From assembly GCA_003242955.1 (NCBI GenBank), contig QJPH01000203.1, positions 1 to 35,698 of the forward strand: a stretch of 35,698 nucleotides of DNA, given 5' to 3'. The DNA is from Candidatus Methylumidiphilus alinenensis. Its GTDB lineage: Bacteria > Pseudomonadota > Gammaproteobacteria > Methylococcales > Methylococcaceae. Positions within the stretch are counted from its first letter, which is position 1, and each line of letters begins with the position of its first letter. Position numbers and translations under genes: made by a program. This document shows, in pieces, positions 25,008 to 32,880 of this stretch. The notes under the pieces were generated by a model. The model ran no database searches. It had not been told where the DNA came from and was given only the letters and a program-made list of their open reading frames with translations.

Positions 25008-25409
25008 CTATATCGCCGTCAATCCGATGGGTTTGGTATTTGCCCTGATCCAGTCCTCAAACTCTTTCTCGGACAGACTGCCTTCCGCGAGCCTTAGCAT
25101 TGTGACGACGCATGACGGATCATCGGCAATCAATTCCTGTCCGTTCAGAGCAAGAAAAAGCTCTGTGGCTGTGAAGGCTGTCCGCTTGTTGCCGTCAACG
25201 AAGGGATGATTGCGGACAATGCCAAAACCATAGGCGGCAGCAAGGGCGGCAAGGTCTGGATCACAGTAACTGGCTAAATTCTGCGGACGAAATAGCGCGG
25301 ATTCCAATAATCCGCGATCACGAATGCCCACAGCGCCGCCATGTTCCGCGAGATGTTCCTCATGCAAGGCAAGGACAACGGATTCTTCGATCCAGACGAC
25401 CGGCATCAC
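25008..25409 (-). CDS. Doc/Fic-family death-on-curing toxin, 133 aa
   Basis: Fic-fold protein. The active-site loop is HPFVDGNKRTAF (H68, F70, D72, N74, K75, R76), the HxFx[D/N]xNKR pattern of Doc kinases that phosphorylate EF-Tu. An N-terminal EESVVLALHEEHLAEHGG and GIRDRGLLESALFRPQN are family landmarks. The glycine in DGNKR is nearer to classical Fic than to phage P1 Doc (NANKR). The start ATG overlaps the antitoxin stop by 4 bp. Paired with an AbrB-type rather than a Phd-type antitoxin, an arrangement known in other bacteria. A full-length, probably active toxin. Confidence 0.93.
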   Translation of the reverse strand: MMPVVWIEESVVLALHEEHLAEHGGAVGIRDRGLLESALFRPQNLASYCDPDLAALAAAYGFGIVRNHPFVDGNKRTAFTATELFLALNGQELIADDPSCVVTMLRLAEGSLSEKEFEDWIRANTKPIGLTAI

Positions 25410-25630
25410 TTCGCCAGCTCGTGCAAAACATCTCGGCGCTTTTTCATAATCTGCCGTGCCATTGTCATTTGCTTCTCGAATTCCGGGTCATAAGGCGTCA
25501 GCCTGAAGCCATCCGGGGATTCGGTCAGGTACACCTTATCGCCTTTCTCAATGTGCAGCCTGTCCAAGGCTTCTTTGGGTAAAACAACGCCCACGGAATT
25601 GCCAATAGTTGTAAGTTTGAGTGTAAGCAT
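25406..25630 (-). CDS. AbrB/MazE-type antitoxin of the Doc toxin, 74 aa
   Basis: The N terminus LKLTTIGNSVGVVLPKEAL is a swapped-hairpin AbrB/SpoVT DNA-binding domain, and the C-terminal helix (FEKQMTMARQIMKKRRDVL) should bind the toxin. Ribosome site AGGTGA seven bases from the ATG. A palindromic candidate operator lies 11 bp upstream of the start, consistent with autoregulation. Translationally coupled to the toxin. Confidence 0.92.
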   Translation of the reverse strand: MLTLKLTTIGNSVGVVLPKEALDRLHIEKGDKVYLTESPDGFRLTPYDPEFEKQMTMARQIMKKRRDVLHELAK

Positions 25631-25640
25631 GGCATCACCT

Positions 25641-25688
25641 TGTTATTACGCATGTAATAACAATAATTAATAAAATGCTGACTGTCCA
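25641..25688 (-). promoter_or_regulatory. Promoter and palindromic operator of the AbrB-Doc module
   Basis: On the minus strand TGGACA, a 17-bp spacer and TATTGT make a good -35/-10 pair (plus-strand positions 25683-25688 and 25660-25665). A 22-bp near-perfect palindrome TGTTATTAC-GCAT-GTAATAACA (25641-25662) overlaps the -10 and the transcription start, an expected position for repression by the antitoxin. Confidence 0.72.
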
Positions 25689-25923
25689 CATAAATATTGG
25701 TTTCTGGCACAATGGCAACTAGATTTTTTGCGCAAGGCGTTTCCTAAACAAAAAAGATGCTCAAAAAACGCCATGTATTTGATTGCCCAAATGCTCCATA
25801 GATATCTTCTCCTGCCATATGACCTGTATCCTTGAGCCGCACACTTTGTCGGGTTACGGCGCCCACAGGGTTTGAAGCTTGGGGCAGGATTTCGAGGATT
25901 GCAAGGTTTCGTCAATCTCAACT

Positions 25924-26205
25924 TTATCTGAACAAGTCAGAATGAGTCCCCGTGCGTTCAAAGCGAACCCCAGTACCGTTATCCAGAAACTTGTAGATCA
26001 GCAGCCAGTCCGGCTCAATGTGGCATTCACGGTGCGATGCCCAGTCTCCCGATAGCGAATGGTCCTTGTAGCATTCGGGAAACGTTTGGCCATCAATCAG
26101 CAAACCCAACAGGATTTCCAATGTCCCCATGTTTTTTCCGCGCTTTTTCGCGAGTTTCATATCACGTTTGAATTGCCCGGAAAAACTGGGTGCGCGGGTG
26201 GGCAT
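25924..26205 (-). CDS. YafQ-family mRNA interferase toxin, 93 aa
   Basis: RelE-fold ribosome-dependent endoribonuclease. Landmarks: FKRDMKLAKKRGKNM, then DHSLSGDWASHRECHIEPDWLLIYKF and the final RTGTHSDLF. The histidines and the late His-Ser-Asp-Leu-Phe correspond to the YafQ catalytic and C-terminal positions. Normal length (about 92 aa). The start lies 3 bp after the DinJ-type stop, so the two are co-translated. Cleavage at in-frame codons is known for E. coli YafQ and assumed here. Confidence 0.92.
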   Translation of the reverse strand: MPTRAPSFSGQFKRDMKLAKKRGKNMGTLEILLGLLIDGQTFPECYKDHSLSGDWASHRECHIEPDWLLIYKFLDNGTGVRFERTGTHSDLFR

Positions 26206-26208
26206 GGA

Positions 26209-26469
26209 TCAAAGACTCAGCTTTTGGAACAAATCGGCCTTGTCTTTGCACTCCACTACGTCCTCGCCCCGGTCACTTGCCGCCAAGGTTTTGGCGGTGA
26301 GGCTGTTAGGTACGTGGATATCAAACGGAAACTGCTTTTCGGCGGCAATGCGTACCAGTAATATACGAAAGGCATCAGAGACGGAAAGCCCCATATCCGC
26401 CAACACAGCGGCGGCTTCGTTTTTGATGTTTTCATCGATACGGGCACGGATAACGCTATTTTCGGCCAT
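26209..26469 (-). CDS. RelB/DinJ-family antitoxin, 86 aa
   Basis: Start chosen at the ATG at 26469 (MAENSVIRARIDENIKNEAA) because AGGTGA precedes it at the right distance; a longer frame from 26628 runs into repeats. The ribbon-helix-helix N terminus (VIRARIDENIKNEAAAVLAD, MGLSVSDAFRILLVRIA) defines DinJ/RelB. The C-terminal part neutralises the YafQ toxin encoded next. A GTCGGCAA-CAC-TTGCCGAC-type hairpin 56 bp upstream may be a repeat or an operator. Confidence 0.92.
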   Translation of the reverse strand: MAENSVIRARIDENIKNEAAAVLADMGLSVSDAFRILLVRIAAEKQFPFDIHVPNSLTAKTLAASDRGEDVVECKDKADLFQKLSL

Positions 26470-26524
26470 GGCAATCACCTTTTGTAATTTCGAGCCTTGT
26501 TGCATCTCGACTATATAGCAGAAG

Positions 26525-26590
26525 GTCGGCAACACTTTGCCGACATGGATGTACATTAAATAAGTAACTAATGGATATAAAAACGCTGTA
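26525..26590. repeat. Hairpin plus solo MITE right end upstream of dinJ-type gene
   Basis: A perfect 8-bp inverted repeat GTCGGCAA/TTGCCGAC (26525-26544) resembles the hairpin at 8250. At 26577-26590 ATAAAAACGCTGTA is the right end of the TA-bounded MITE family without a recognisable left end. Confidence 0.6.
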
Positions 26591-26700
26591 AGATAAAGTT
26601 CCTTCACTAATTCCAAGTCCCCTAGCAATACCTCTCAGTTTCATAGAAAAATGATTATCCAAGGAATAATACCTACGTTGGGACTGAATACCGACATCTA

Positions 26701-26844
26701 TCGTTCTCACGCTGCTGCGTGGGGATGCAGCCTGAACTGCACAGGCGGTTTGTAACGCAGAGCGTCACCGAAAGCATTCCCACGGAGACCGTGGGAACGA
26801 TGCATCCTACATTTTTATCGATTATTCAAGTGAAATGGGAGTAA
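26701..26844. repeat. Composite repeat downstream of the uncharacterised pair
   Basis: A TCGTTCTCACGCTGCTGCGT...CACGGAGACCGTGGGAACGA inverted arrangement (26701-26801) of the same type as the palindrome at 17731, followed at 26803-26844 by a 42-bp stretch that recurs in inverted orientation at 29321-29362. The two inverted copies bracket the accessory genes between them. Confidence 0.75.
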
Positions 26845-26873
26845 TACAACTTTTTTTATAACGGTAGTTATTA

Positions 26874-28109
26874 TCAGCCAAAATAATCAAATATAAAATC
26901 AGTTACTAAATCTATTACCCTTACGCTTGATAACTCAGGTATATTTTTGTTAATCAAGCTCTTAACAAATCCTTTTACAACCGCTCGTGAACCATTTTTA
27001 ACAGCCTTTTCTAACTGCTGAATAGTGGAATAGTCACTTAAAAGAGAATTTGTAATATAGTCTACATCAGCGACACTTTTGTTATCCGCTTTACCCACGC
27101 GACCAGCTTTCACTAACTGCTTAAAACTCGTTTCAGCCTCCTGCCGAAAATCTAAGCGTTCACTCCCCCCTGTCTTTTCCTGGAAAAGCAGCCATCTTGA
27201 CCACAACGGGCGAGACGCAAACGCTTCTAAGGGTGGGAGAACGGTTACAGAAGCATTATTAACTTTATAGATTAGCTCATAATATATATCAGAACCTGCT
27301 GTTTCTAAAGTCGCCGTCAATCTATTTGTTTCATGGTCGTCATCCGAGACTTCGTTGGCTTCAAAGCGAGCTATCTTGTTGCCGTGTGCATACTTATTAG
27401 TTATCCACCCAACAAAAAACGTCAATAAATCGACCAAGCGAGGGCAAACGACCAACAACTCATGATTGCCTGAGAACTGCTTGACCAATTTATCTAGGCC
27501 GGGACCATCGCCCTGCGCCAAAAGTGTTACGGCAGCAGCAACTATACCTTGATCCAGCAGGGCGCGGTAGGTATCATCGGGCGGCGCATCCCCGGCATAA
27601 TCGAAGTAGACCAATTCCTTGAGTTTACGGCTGACGGATTCAATATACTCGGCGGCAGCCATTAAATCTTGGAACATGCCAAGACAGTGGGGCAAACCAT
27701 CGGCAAGGCGGATGGCTCCTGCCGTGTCGGCATCGCTAGGCAAAGGGCAACCGAGCAAACGAGCACGGGCAAAAGATGCGATTTCTTCAGTCCAAGCATT
27801 TTCGGCCAATTTCAAACTCAAACGGCGTGTGTCATCCGAAAGAGTGCCATCCATGCCAGTAATCAGCCAGATCAATAGACGCTGACACCGGCTCCATAAT
27901 GTGATTGAAGCTTCAAGCTGTTCCCGGCTAACATCGACCACCAAACGCTTTTCCGCCGGGCAATCCAACAACAAACTTGCTTGGCGGCTGCAATCCACAT
28001 AGCCGCCAGAGGATTCCTGCCGCAAGGCACACAGACCCTCGTCAGTCCAGTAGACTGCTGCCTCAACGCTGCCGATAACAAGTGCTTGGGAAATTAAACC
28101 TGTTTGCAT
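26874..28109 (-). CDS. Uncharacterised protein, 411 aa, second gene of a two-gene unit
   Basis: I do not recognise a family. The protein looks soluble, with alpha/beta composition in the first ~120 residues (LVVDVSREQLEASITLWSRC) and a helical remainder. A hydrophobic segment near PRLVDLLTFFVGWITNKYAHG could be buried helix rather than membrane. The C terminus is Lys/Asn-rich and ends in aromatic residues (VTDFIFDYFG). No Walker, HTH or nuclease motif is evident. It overlaps the upstream zinc-ribbon gene by 16 bp, so the two were very likely inherited together. The AT content rises toward the 3' end (26880-27060), unlike the 5' half, which could indicate a mosaic origin. Function unknown. Confidence 0.75.
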   Translation of the reverse strand: MQTGLISQALVIGSVEAAVYWTDEGLCALRQESSGGYVDCSRQASLLLDCPAEKRLVVDVSREQLEASITLWSRCQRLLIWLITGMDGTLSDDTRRLSLKLAENAWTEEIASFARARLLGCPLPSDADTAGAIRLADGLPHCLGMFQDLMAAAEYIESVSRKLKELVYFDYAGDAPPDDTYRALLDQGIVAAAVTLLAQGDGPGLDKLVKQFSGNHELLVVCPRLVDLLTFFVGWITNKYAHGNKIARFEANEVSDDDHETNRLTATLETAGSDIYYELIYKVNNASVTVLPPLEAFASRPLWSRWLLFQEKTGGSERLDFRQEAETSFKQLVKAGRVGKADNKSVADVDYITNSLLSDYSTIQQLEKAVKNGSRAVVKGFVKSLINKNIPELSSVRVIDLVTDFIFDYFG

Positions 28110-28957
28110 AGTATGCCTAAGCTTACGAGACTATCATGGATTTTTCCGAGGTCGCATCGTTCTTCTTGAGTTGTTGCCTTTTTCACTGCCGGAACTGCTG
28201 CCGCCACAAAAGCCTCTTTGCCAAAAGCACCGTAAATATGGACTTCGATAAATTCATCAGTCGCCCGATCACCGTTGCTTAACAGTAGCAGTTTTGCAAA
28301 ATTCCGCTCCGTCGTTGCTTGGACAATCGTACCTGCTATTTTGGCACTCGCCAAATAGTGCCGATCCTGCCATACAGCCCTCCTACCCTCGGGAATTTGG
28401 TCACCCGGCAGTATGCGGTGACGATGTACAAAACTATAACTATTCTCCTCCAATAAAGTCCCTTTGTTAATACATAAAGCGTTGCGTAAGCTGACGCTAC
28501 ATGAACCATAGGAGACAAGCCCAATACAGTCGATGGAAAGCGCAGCATAACGAATCTGGAGTCCATAATCACCAAAAAGAGTGCCTTCCGTGCCTCGACG
28601 CTCACGATCATTAGACAGGTTTGCCGCCCGTCGCGTTTCCGCCTCTGTTTGCAAAGTGTAGCCGCTGTAGAGGGATTTTTCACCGTTGAGAAACTGCGCC
28701 AAAAAGCTGGGCCAAAGGTTGATGACGGCAACCGAGTCTTGGGCTACTCTTTCAGTAAACTCAGTCACCATGTTCAAGCACCCCCGTGCCCTGCTGTCTT
28801 CAGCGGCTTGCTCATAACGCGCCTTGAGTGCATCCCGTTCGCTCTCAACCTCCCGAATATTCGGAGGGCCTACATAGTGACCGCAACCTGGGCAGCTATC
28901 CCTTTCCCAAGACAGGGGGCTGTTACAGTTGGGACAATGATCTGCAATCACGGGCAT
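28094..28957 (-). CDS. Zinc-ribbon protein of unknown function, 287 aa
   Basis: An N-terminal double-CxxC zinc ribbon (CPNC at 8-11, CPGC at 22-25) is followed by a charged, probably coiled-coil stretch (REVESERDALKARYEQAAED). The rest, from about residue 60, is a domain I do not recognise; it contains INLWPSFLAQFLNG, LQIRYAALSIDCIGLVSYGS and NGDRATDEFIEVHIYGAFG and seems beta-rich. No catalytic motif is evident. Overlap of 16 bp with the following 411-aa gene indicates an operon. Ribbons of this kind often anchor protein-protein or nucleic acid contacts, so a sensor or scaffold role is possible, but this is conjecture. Confidence 0.78.
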   Translation of the reverse strand: MPVIADHCPNCNSPLSWERDSCPGCGHYVGPPNIREVESERDALKARYEQAAEDSRARGCLNMVTEFTERVAQDSVAVINLWPSFLAQFLNGEKSLYSGYTLQTEAETRRAANLSNDRERRGTEGTLFGDYGLQIRYAALSIDCIGLVSYGSCSVSLRNALCINKGTLLEENSYSFVHRHRILPGDQIPEGRRAVWQDRHYLASAKIAGTIVQATTERNFAKLLLLSNGDRATDEFIEVHIYGAFGKEAFVAAAVPAVKKATTQEERCDLGKIHDSLVSLGILCKQV

Positions 28958-29019
28958 AGTGACGTATTCCCAGCCTCTATTTTATAATACTTTGCATAGA
29001 TGCTTGCCTGTAACGACTT

Positions 29020-29223
29020 TCAAAGTTCGATTTCCGCAATCTGTACTTGATCTTCTGTCGGCATTTGTTCGATGGCAACGGCTAACCATCCTTCCGCCGC
29101 CTCATGGATATTCGTCATCGTTTCTTCATAGGTTTCTCCCTCAGAAATACAACCAGGCAAAGAGGGTATTTCTGCCCAGTACCCACCTTCTTCAGCGGGG
29201 TGAATTAGAACTCTTAATTTCAT
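29020..29223 (-). CDS. HicB-family antitoxin-like protein, orphan, 67 aa
   Basis: Partial RNase-H-like HicB fold: LRVLIHPAEEGGYWAEIPSL, PGCISEGETYEETMTNIHEA and WLAVAIEQMP are diagnostic. There is no C-terminal DNA-binding extension, so it is the short HicB type. No hicA toxin gene is found on either side: downstream is the zinc-ribbon pair and upstream an interrupted MITE begins 18 bp before the start. Either an orphan antitoxin or a stand-alone HicB-like regulator. Confidence 0.88.
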   Translation of the reverse strand: MKLRVLIHPAEEGGYWAEIPSLPGCISEGETYEETMTNIHEAAEGWLAVAIEQMPTEDQVQIAEIEL

Positions 29224-29240
29224 AATTTTGTTTCCCCTTG

Positions 29241-29318
29241 TACAGCGTTTTCATATTTAAAAATTTATATAACAACGATGTACTTCCAATCACAGTATTG
29301 ACTACATATTCCCAACAC
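29241..29318. mobile_element. Interrupted MITE (left half, copy F)
   Basis: Begins TA-CAGCGTTTTCATATTTAA and follows the interior of the full copy at 29617 recognisably for about 75 bp (ending ACATATTCCCAACACC versus ACACATTCCCAATACC). It then switches to the 42-bp repeat shared in inverted orientation with 26803. The right end is gone. Confidence 0.7.
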
Positions 29319-29320
29319 CC

Positions 29321-29362
29321 TACTCCCATTTCACTCGAATAATCGGTAAAAAATGTAGGATG
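29321..29362. repeat. 42-bp repeat, inverted copy of 26803-26844
   Basis: TACTCCCATTTCACTCGAAT... is the reverse complement of the sequence at 26803-26844 apart from a few differences. Together the two copies frame the 2.5-kb uncharacterised gene pair plus hicB. Confidence 0.75.
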
Positions 29363-29440
29363 TACCGAGGAAGGAGGCGCATCATTCGCGTTTTCAAACC
29401 TGCACGGTTGATGGGCATCGCAAGCTCAGCCCATCGGGAT

Positions 29441-29524
29441 GGCATGTTACCTGAATTAAGCATTTGCCCAACCGACTTGTTACCGTCCATGGCCTGGATA
29501 CCGGCATCCATGCCGATATGACGG
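29441..29524. repeat. Palindromic repeat family R2, copy 4 (partial)
   Basis: Starts GGCATGTTACCTGAATTAAG and ends ACCGGCATCCATGCCGATATGACGG region, matching the right two thirds of copy 1. The left arm is missing. The rest of the 531-bp gap 29224-29754 consists of the MITE pieces listed separately and a GGAGCTTGGGAACGAG fragment near 29567. Confidence 0.75.
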
Positions 29525-29616
29525 TGTTTTCCAGCTTGTCGGCATGTGTGTGTAACGATCAGCACTGGAGCTTGGGAACGAGCAGAGTACCTCTCGCTTC
29601 ATGAAGCTTTCCTTTT

Positions 29617-29739
29617 TACAGCGTTTTCATCTTTAAAACGTCTATAATTAATGACTTACACCCAAGCCAGCCATTGATTACACATTCCCAATACCAATAA
29701 AAATACAATAAGTAATTATTAGATGTTGAAAACGCTGTA
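29617..29739. mobile_element. TA-bounded MITE, copy D (123 bp)
   Basis: Begins TA-CAGCGTTTTCATCTTTAA and ends GATGTTGAAAACGCTG-TA. It ends 15 bp from the lytic transglycosylase stop codon. Its interior is close to that of the interrupted copy at 29241. Confidence 0.9.
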
Positions 29740-29754
29740 GTTGAAAACATTGAA

Positions 29755-31155
29755 TTAAACCGGATAAATAATCAACTCCTGCCCAGGCTTAACCCGACTG
29801 TCGGCTTTCAAACCGTTCCACTCTGCCAGCTTCAGGGTCGGAACCCCCTGTTGTTTGGCGATCACGGTCAGCGTTTCGCCTTTCTTGACCACATACTTCC
29901 GTGCTGCGATCAGTCTGGCACCCGGCAAATTAGCGGCCAGCATTTGCGCTTTTTCCAATGGCAACAGCAAATTGAAAGGGGCAGCCGCCACTATATCCGG
30001 TTTGAACGCCGGATTCGTGCTATAAAACTCCTCCCAACTAATTCCCAATCCTGCCAAGGTTTCAGACAATGGCACCGAAGTGCCTTGAACCTCAACCCTT
30101 GCAAGATAGGGCAAGGTGCTAATTTTCCGCAAAACCACTCCATGCATTCCGGGATCGGCAATCACGCGGGATAGTGCCAAAACCTTTGGCACATAAGCCT
30201 TGGTTTCAGCCGGCAGACTCAAGTCCCAGAAACTTATCCCAAGACCCGCCTTTTGATTGGCCAAAATAGCCCTCTGGACACATCCCTCACCGGCGTTATA
30301 GGCTGCCAAAGCCATCAGCCAATCGCCGCCAAACAGACCTTGCAGATGGGAAAGATATTTAAGCGCGGCCTTCGTTGCCGCATAAATGTCATAACGCCCG
30401 TCGTAACCATCGACAAGCCTTAAACCATTATTCGTCGCCGTGCCGGGAATGAACTGCCATATGCCTGCCGCCTGCTTTGGAGAAACCGCAGTGGGTTGGA
30501 ATGCGCTTTCAACCATCGGCACCATGGCTAGGTCCATGGGCAAACCCCTACGCTCGATTTCGTCCACAACATAAAACAAAAACGGTTCGGCCTGCTTGGA
30601 TATGAAACCCAAAGTCCCGGGGGAACGTTTGATTTTTTCCACCTCCGCCTGGATGCTTTCATGTTCATACCCTGTCAACATCAAATGCCTGCGCAACCGG
30701 TCCCAAAGCCCGTCCTTGGAGACTTTCACGTAAGATGATGAACCCGAGTCGGCTGAATGGGTGTCTCGAACCTTCTCCAAAGCATAATGCTGTCGCTTGT
30801 TGCCCGTATGCCCATGACGGGAGGCTGGCTTTTTCGAGGCTCCATTCGCTGCCAACAAAGAACTCGGTGCGGGGGGGCCCACGAAATCAGGGGATACTAA
30901 TCCGGTGTCGCCTCCCCCTGCCCCCATTTTTTCTTCCCTGTCCGAAAGTTTATTGCCAGAACCTACGTAGAGAATGGTTTTGCCCGTGGAACTCACCGAA
31001 TGCCCAGATTCCGAATTAATAGAGGGCACCGGAGCACAGGCGGTGAGAATTGAAGGGATGGCCAACGACGTAAAAATGCTTCTGACCAATCTGACAAGTC
31101 TTTTTGTATCCCGTTGAACGGGTGCTGATTTGTTGTTTTCGATGCGTCTGCCCAT
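29755..31155 (-). CDS. MltD-like lytic transglycosylase lipoprotein with LysM, 466 aa
   Basis: The N terminus carries a basic region, a hydrophobic stretch and a lipobox (SILTAC, C40), predicting an outer-membrane lipoprotein. After a low-complexity linker (to about residue 145) comes an SLT domain with the catalytic glutamate E216 in MVPMVESAFQP, then GIWQFIPGTA and ALAAYNAGEG. A C-terminal LysM module (KYVVKKGETLTVIAKQQGV, about 419-466) binds peptidoglycan; E. coli MltD has two, here one. It cleaves the glycan strand to 1,6-anhydro ends. Monocistronic, with a MITE 15 bp beyond the stop codon. Confidence 0.93.
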   Translation of the reverse strand: MGRRIENNKSAPVQRDTKRLVRLVRSIFTSLAIPSILTACAPVPSINSESGHSVSSTGKTILYVGSGNKLSDREEKMGAGGGDTGLVSPDFVGPPAPSSLLAANGASKKPASRHGHTGNKRQHYALEKVRDTHSADSGSSSYVKVSKDGLWDRLRRHLMLTGYEHESIQAEVEKIKRSPGTLGFISKQAEPFLFYVVDEIERRGLPMDLAMVPMVESAFQPTAVSPKQAAGIWQFIPGTATNNGLRLVDGYDGRYDIYAATKAALKYLSHLQGLFGGDWLMALAAYNAGEGCVQRAILANQKAGLGISFWDLSLPAETKAYVPKVLALSRVIADPGMHGVVLRKISTLPYLARVEVQGTSVPLSETLAGLGISWEEFYSTNPAFKPDIVAAAPFNLLLPLEKAQMLAANLPGARLIAARKYVVKKGETLTVIAKQQGVPTLKLAEWNGLKADSRVKPGQELIIYPV

Positions 31156-31223
31156 GTTTCAAGCACTCCAAGCATAATTTTCTAAAGTGTGCCGGATAAT
31201 GAGCCACATGGCAAGCACAATGC

Positions 31224-32273
31224 TCAAACTAAGTTGACTTTATACGGTGCGCCGACTATTTCACGCACCAGTTTGGGAACTAGGTAGCCAGGCAAACAAC
31301 TTCGCAGTTTCTCGTAAAGCGCAAGCGCTGCTTTTTCAGGAATATCGAAATGGGCGGTTCCATTGGCCTTATCAAGCAAATGCAGGTAATAAGGCATTAC
31401 CCCGTGTTCAAATAGGGTCACGCTCAAACTAGACAGCGCGTCCACATTATCATTCACCCCTTTCAGCAAAACCGATTGATTAAGCAAGGCCACCCCGGCA
31501 TTTTCCAAGGCAGACAAAGCCTGGCTGACTTCAGCATCAAATTCGTTAGGATGGTTGGCATGGATGACCATTACTGGTTTAAGTCGCGTCCCGGCGAGTA
31601 TTTGCGGCAAATCTTTGGTGATGCGCGAGGGCAGGACGATGGGAAGCCGGGTATGTAACCGCAAGCGGCTCACATGGGGAATGGCTGCGATAGCTTCCAG
31701 CAAACCGGTCAAGCGACCGTCATCCAGCATCAGCGGATCGCCACCGCTAAGGATGACTTCGGCAATGTTCGCATCCCGCGCTATATGGGCGAGGGCTTCC
31801 GCGAAACGACTACGGGTCAATTGACCGTCGGCATACGGAAATTCCCGCCGGAAACAGTAACGGCAGTTAATGGCACAAGCCCCTGTGGCAATCAGCAAGG
31901 CCCGACCATGATATTTATACAACAGGCCGGGTACTGCGATTGCTTGTAAATCCCCCACCGGATCGGCACCATAGCCCACTGTTTCCAGCAATTCGTCAGA
32001 CAAAGGCAACACTTGCAACAATAGGGGATCGTCAGGGTCGCCCTTTTTCATCCGGCTTGCGAAGGCCGCAGTCACGCGCAAGGGAAACTGTCGCATAACG
32101 CCCTCATTCGCTAGACGGTGATCAAGCGGCAACCCTAAGTATCCGAGCAAATCCCCGGCACTTGAAAATGCCGCCGCCATCTCGGCCTTCCAAGCGGACT
32201 CTTGATAGCCTGAAACTGATTGTTCGCGGTTTACTTTGGTAATGAGAGGGTTCTCAATTATAATGGGCGACAT
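31224..32273 (-). CDS. epmB: EF-P beta-lysylation protein EpmB (lysine 2,3-aminomutase), 349 aa
   Basis: Radical-SAM lysine 2,3-aminomutase that makes (R)-beta-lysine for EF-P. The iron-sulphur cluster motif CAINCRYC (C133, C137, C140) is present, along with FRREFPYADGQ, SGGDPLML, LRLHTRLPIVLPSRI and MPYYLHLLDKANG, as in E. coli YjeK/EpmB. Length is normal. The gene is divergent from efp with only 37 bp between starts, so promoters lie in or overlap the flanking coding sequence. Together with efp and epmA a complete modification set is encoded. Confidence 0.96.
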   Translation of the reverse strand: MSPIIIENPLITKVNREQSVSGYQESAWKAEMAAAFSSAGDLLGYLGLPLDHRLANEGVMRQFPLRVTAAFASRMKKGDPDDPLLLQVLPLSDELLETVGYGADPVGDLQAIAVPGLLYKYHGRALLIATGACAINCRYCFRREFPYADGQLTRSRFAEALAHIARDANIAEVILSGGDPLMLDDGRLTGLLEAIAAIPHVSRLRLHTRLPIVLPSRITKDLPQILAGTRLKPVMVIHANHPNEFDAEVSQALSALENAGVALLNQSVLLKGVNDNVDALSSLSVTLFEHGVMPYYLHLLDKANGTAHFDIPEKAALALYEKLRSCLPGYLVPKLVREIVGAPYKVNLV

Positions 32274-32310
32274 TTTTTTGAGCTAATCCACATTTTGGAA
32301 AGAGAATAGA

Positions 32311-32880
32311 ATGGCAGTTATCAGCACCAGCGATTTCAAGAACGGAGTTAAGGTCTTACTAGACAAAGAGCCGGCTGTGATTATAGAAAACGAATTTGTC
32401 AAACCCGGCAAGGGGCAGGCCTTCAACCGTGTCAGGCTGCGATTCTTGAAAACCGGTAGGGTCCTTGACCGAACCTTCAAATCTGGCGAAACCTTGGAAG
32501 CCGCAGACGTGGCAGACATGGACATGCAATACCTCTACAACGACGGTGTCGAGTGGCATTTCATGCAGCCCGAGTCTTTTGAGCAGTATACCGCAGATGC
32601 CAATGCCGTAGGCGACGCTAAAAAATGGCTGAAAGAGCAAGATGTCTGCATTGTCACACTCTACAACGGTGCCCCCATCACCGTCACCCCGCCCAATTCC
32701 GTCGTGTTAAAAATTGTCGAAACCGATCCGGGCGTGCGCGGTGACACATCCGGCGGAGGCGGCAAGCCGGCCACACTGGAAACGGGCGCGGTGGTGCGTG
32801 TACCCTTGTTCATTCAAATCGGTGAAGTGATCAAAGTAGACACCCGCACAGGGGAATACATTTCGCGTGTCAAGGAGTGA
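32311..32880 (+). CDS. efp: Elongation factor P, 189 aa
   Basis: Relieves ribosome stalling at polyproline. The modification site is K34 in VKPGKGQAF, exactly the position that EpmA/EpmB lysylate in E. coli. Domain landmarks: [50 protein letters not shown] and the C-terminal [19 protein letters not shown]. Length is typical (188-190 aa). The stop overlaps the epmA start by 14 bp. Confidence 0.98.
   Translation: MAVISTSDFKNGVKVLLDKEPAVIIENEFVKPGKGQAFNRVRLRFLKTGRVLDRTFKSGETLEAADVADMDMQYLYNDGVEWHFMQPESFEQYTADANAVGDAKKWLKEQDVCIVTLYNGAPITVTPPNSVVLKIVETDPGVRGDTSGGGGKPATLETGAVVRVPLFIQIGEVIKVDTRTGEYISRVKE

Noticed and set aside
25667-25921. 84-aa minus-strand frame between the Doc module and yafQ
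   Set aside because: Starts in repeat-like DNA, has no ribosome site, and overlaps the promoter/operator of the AbrB-Doc module; the stretch 25689-25923 shows nothing supportable.
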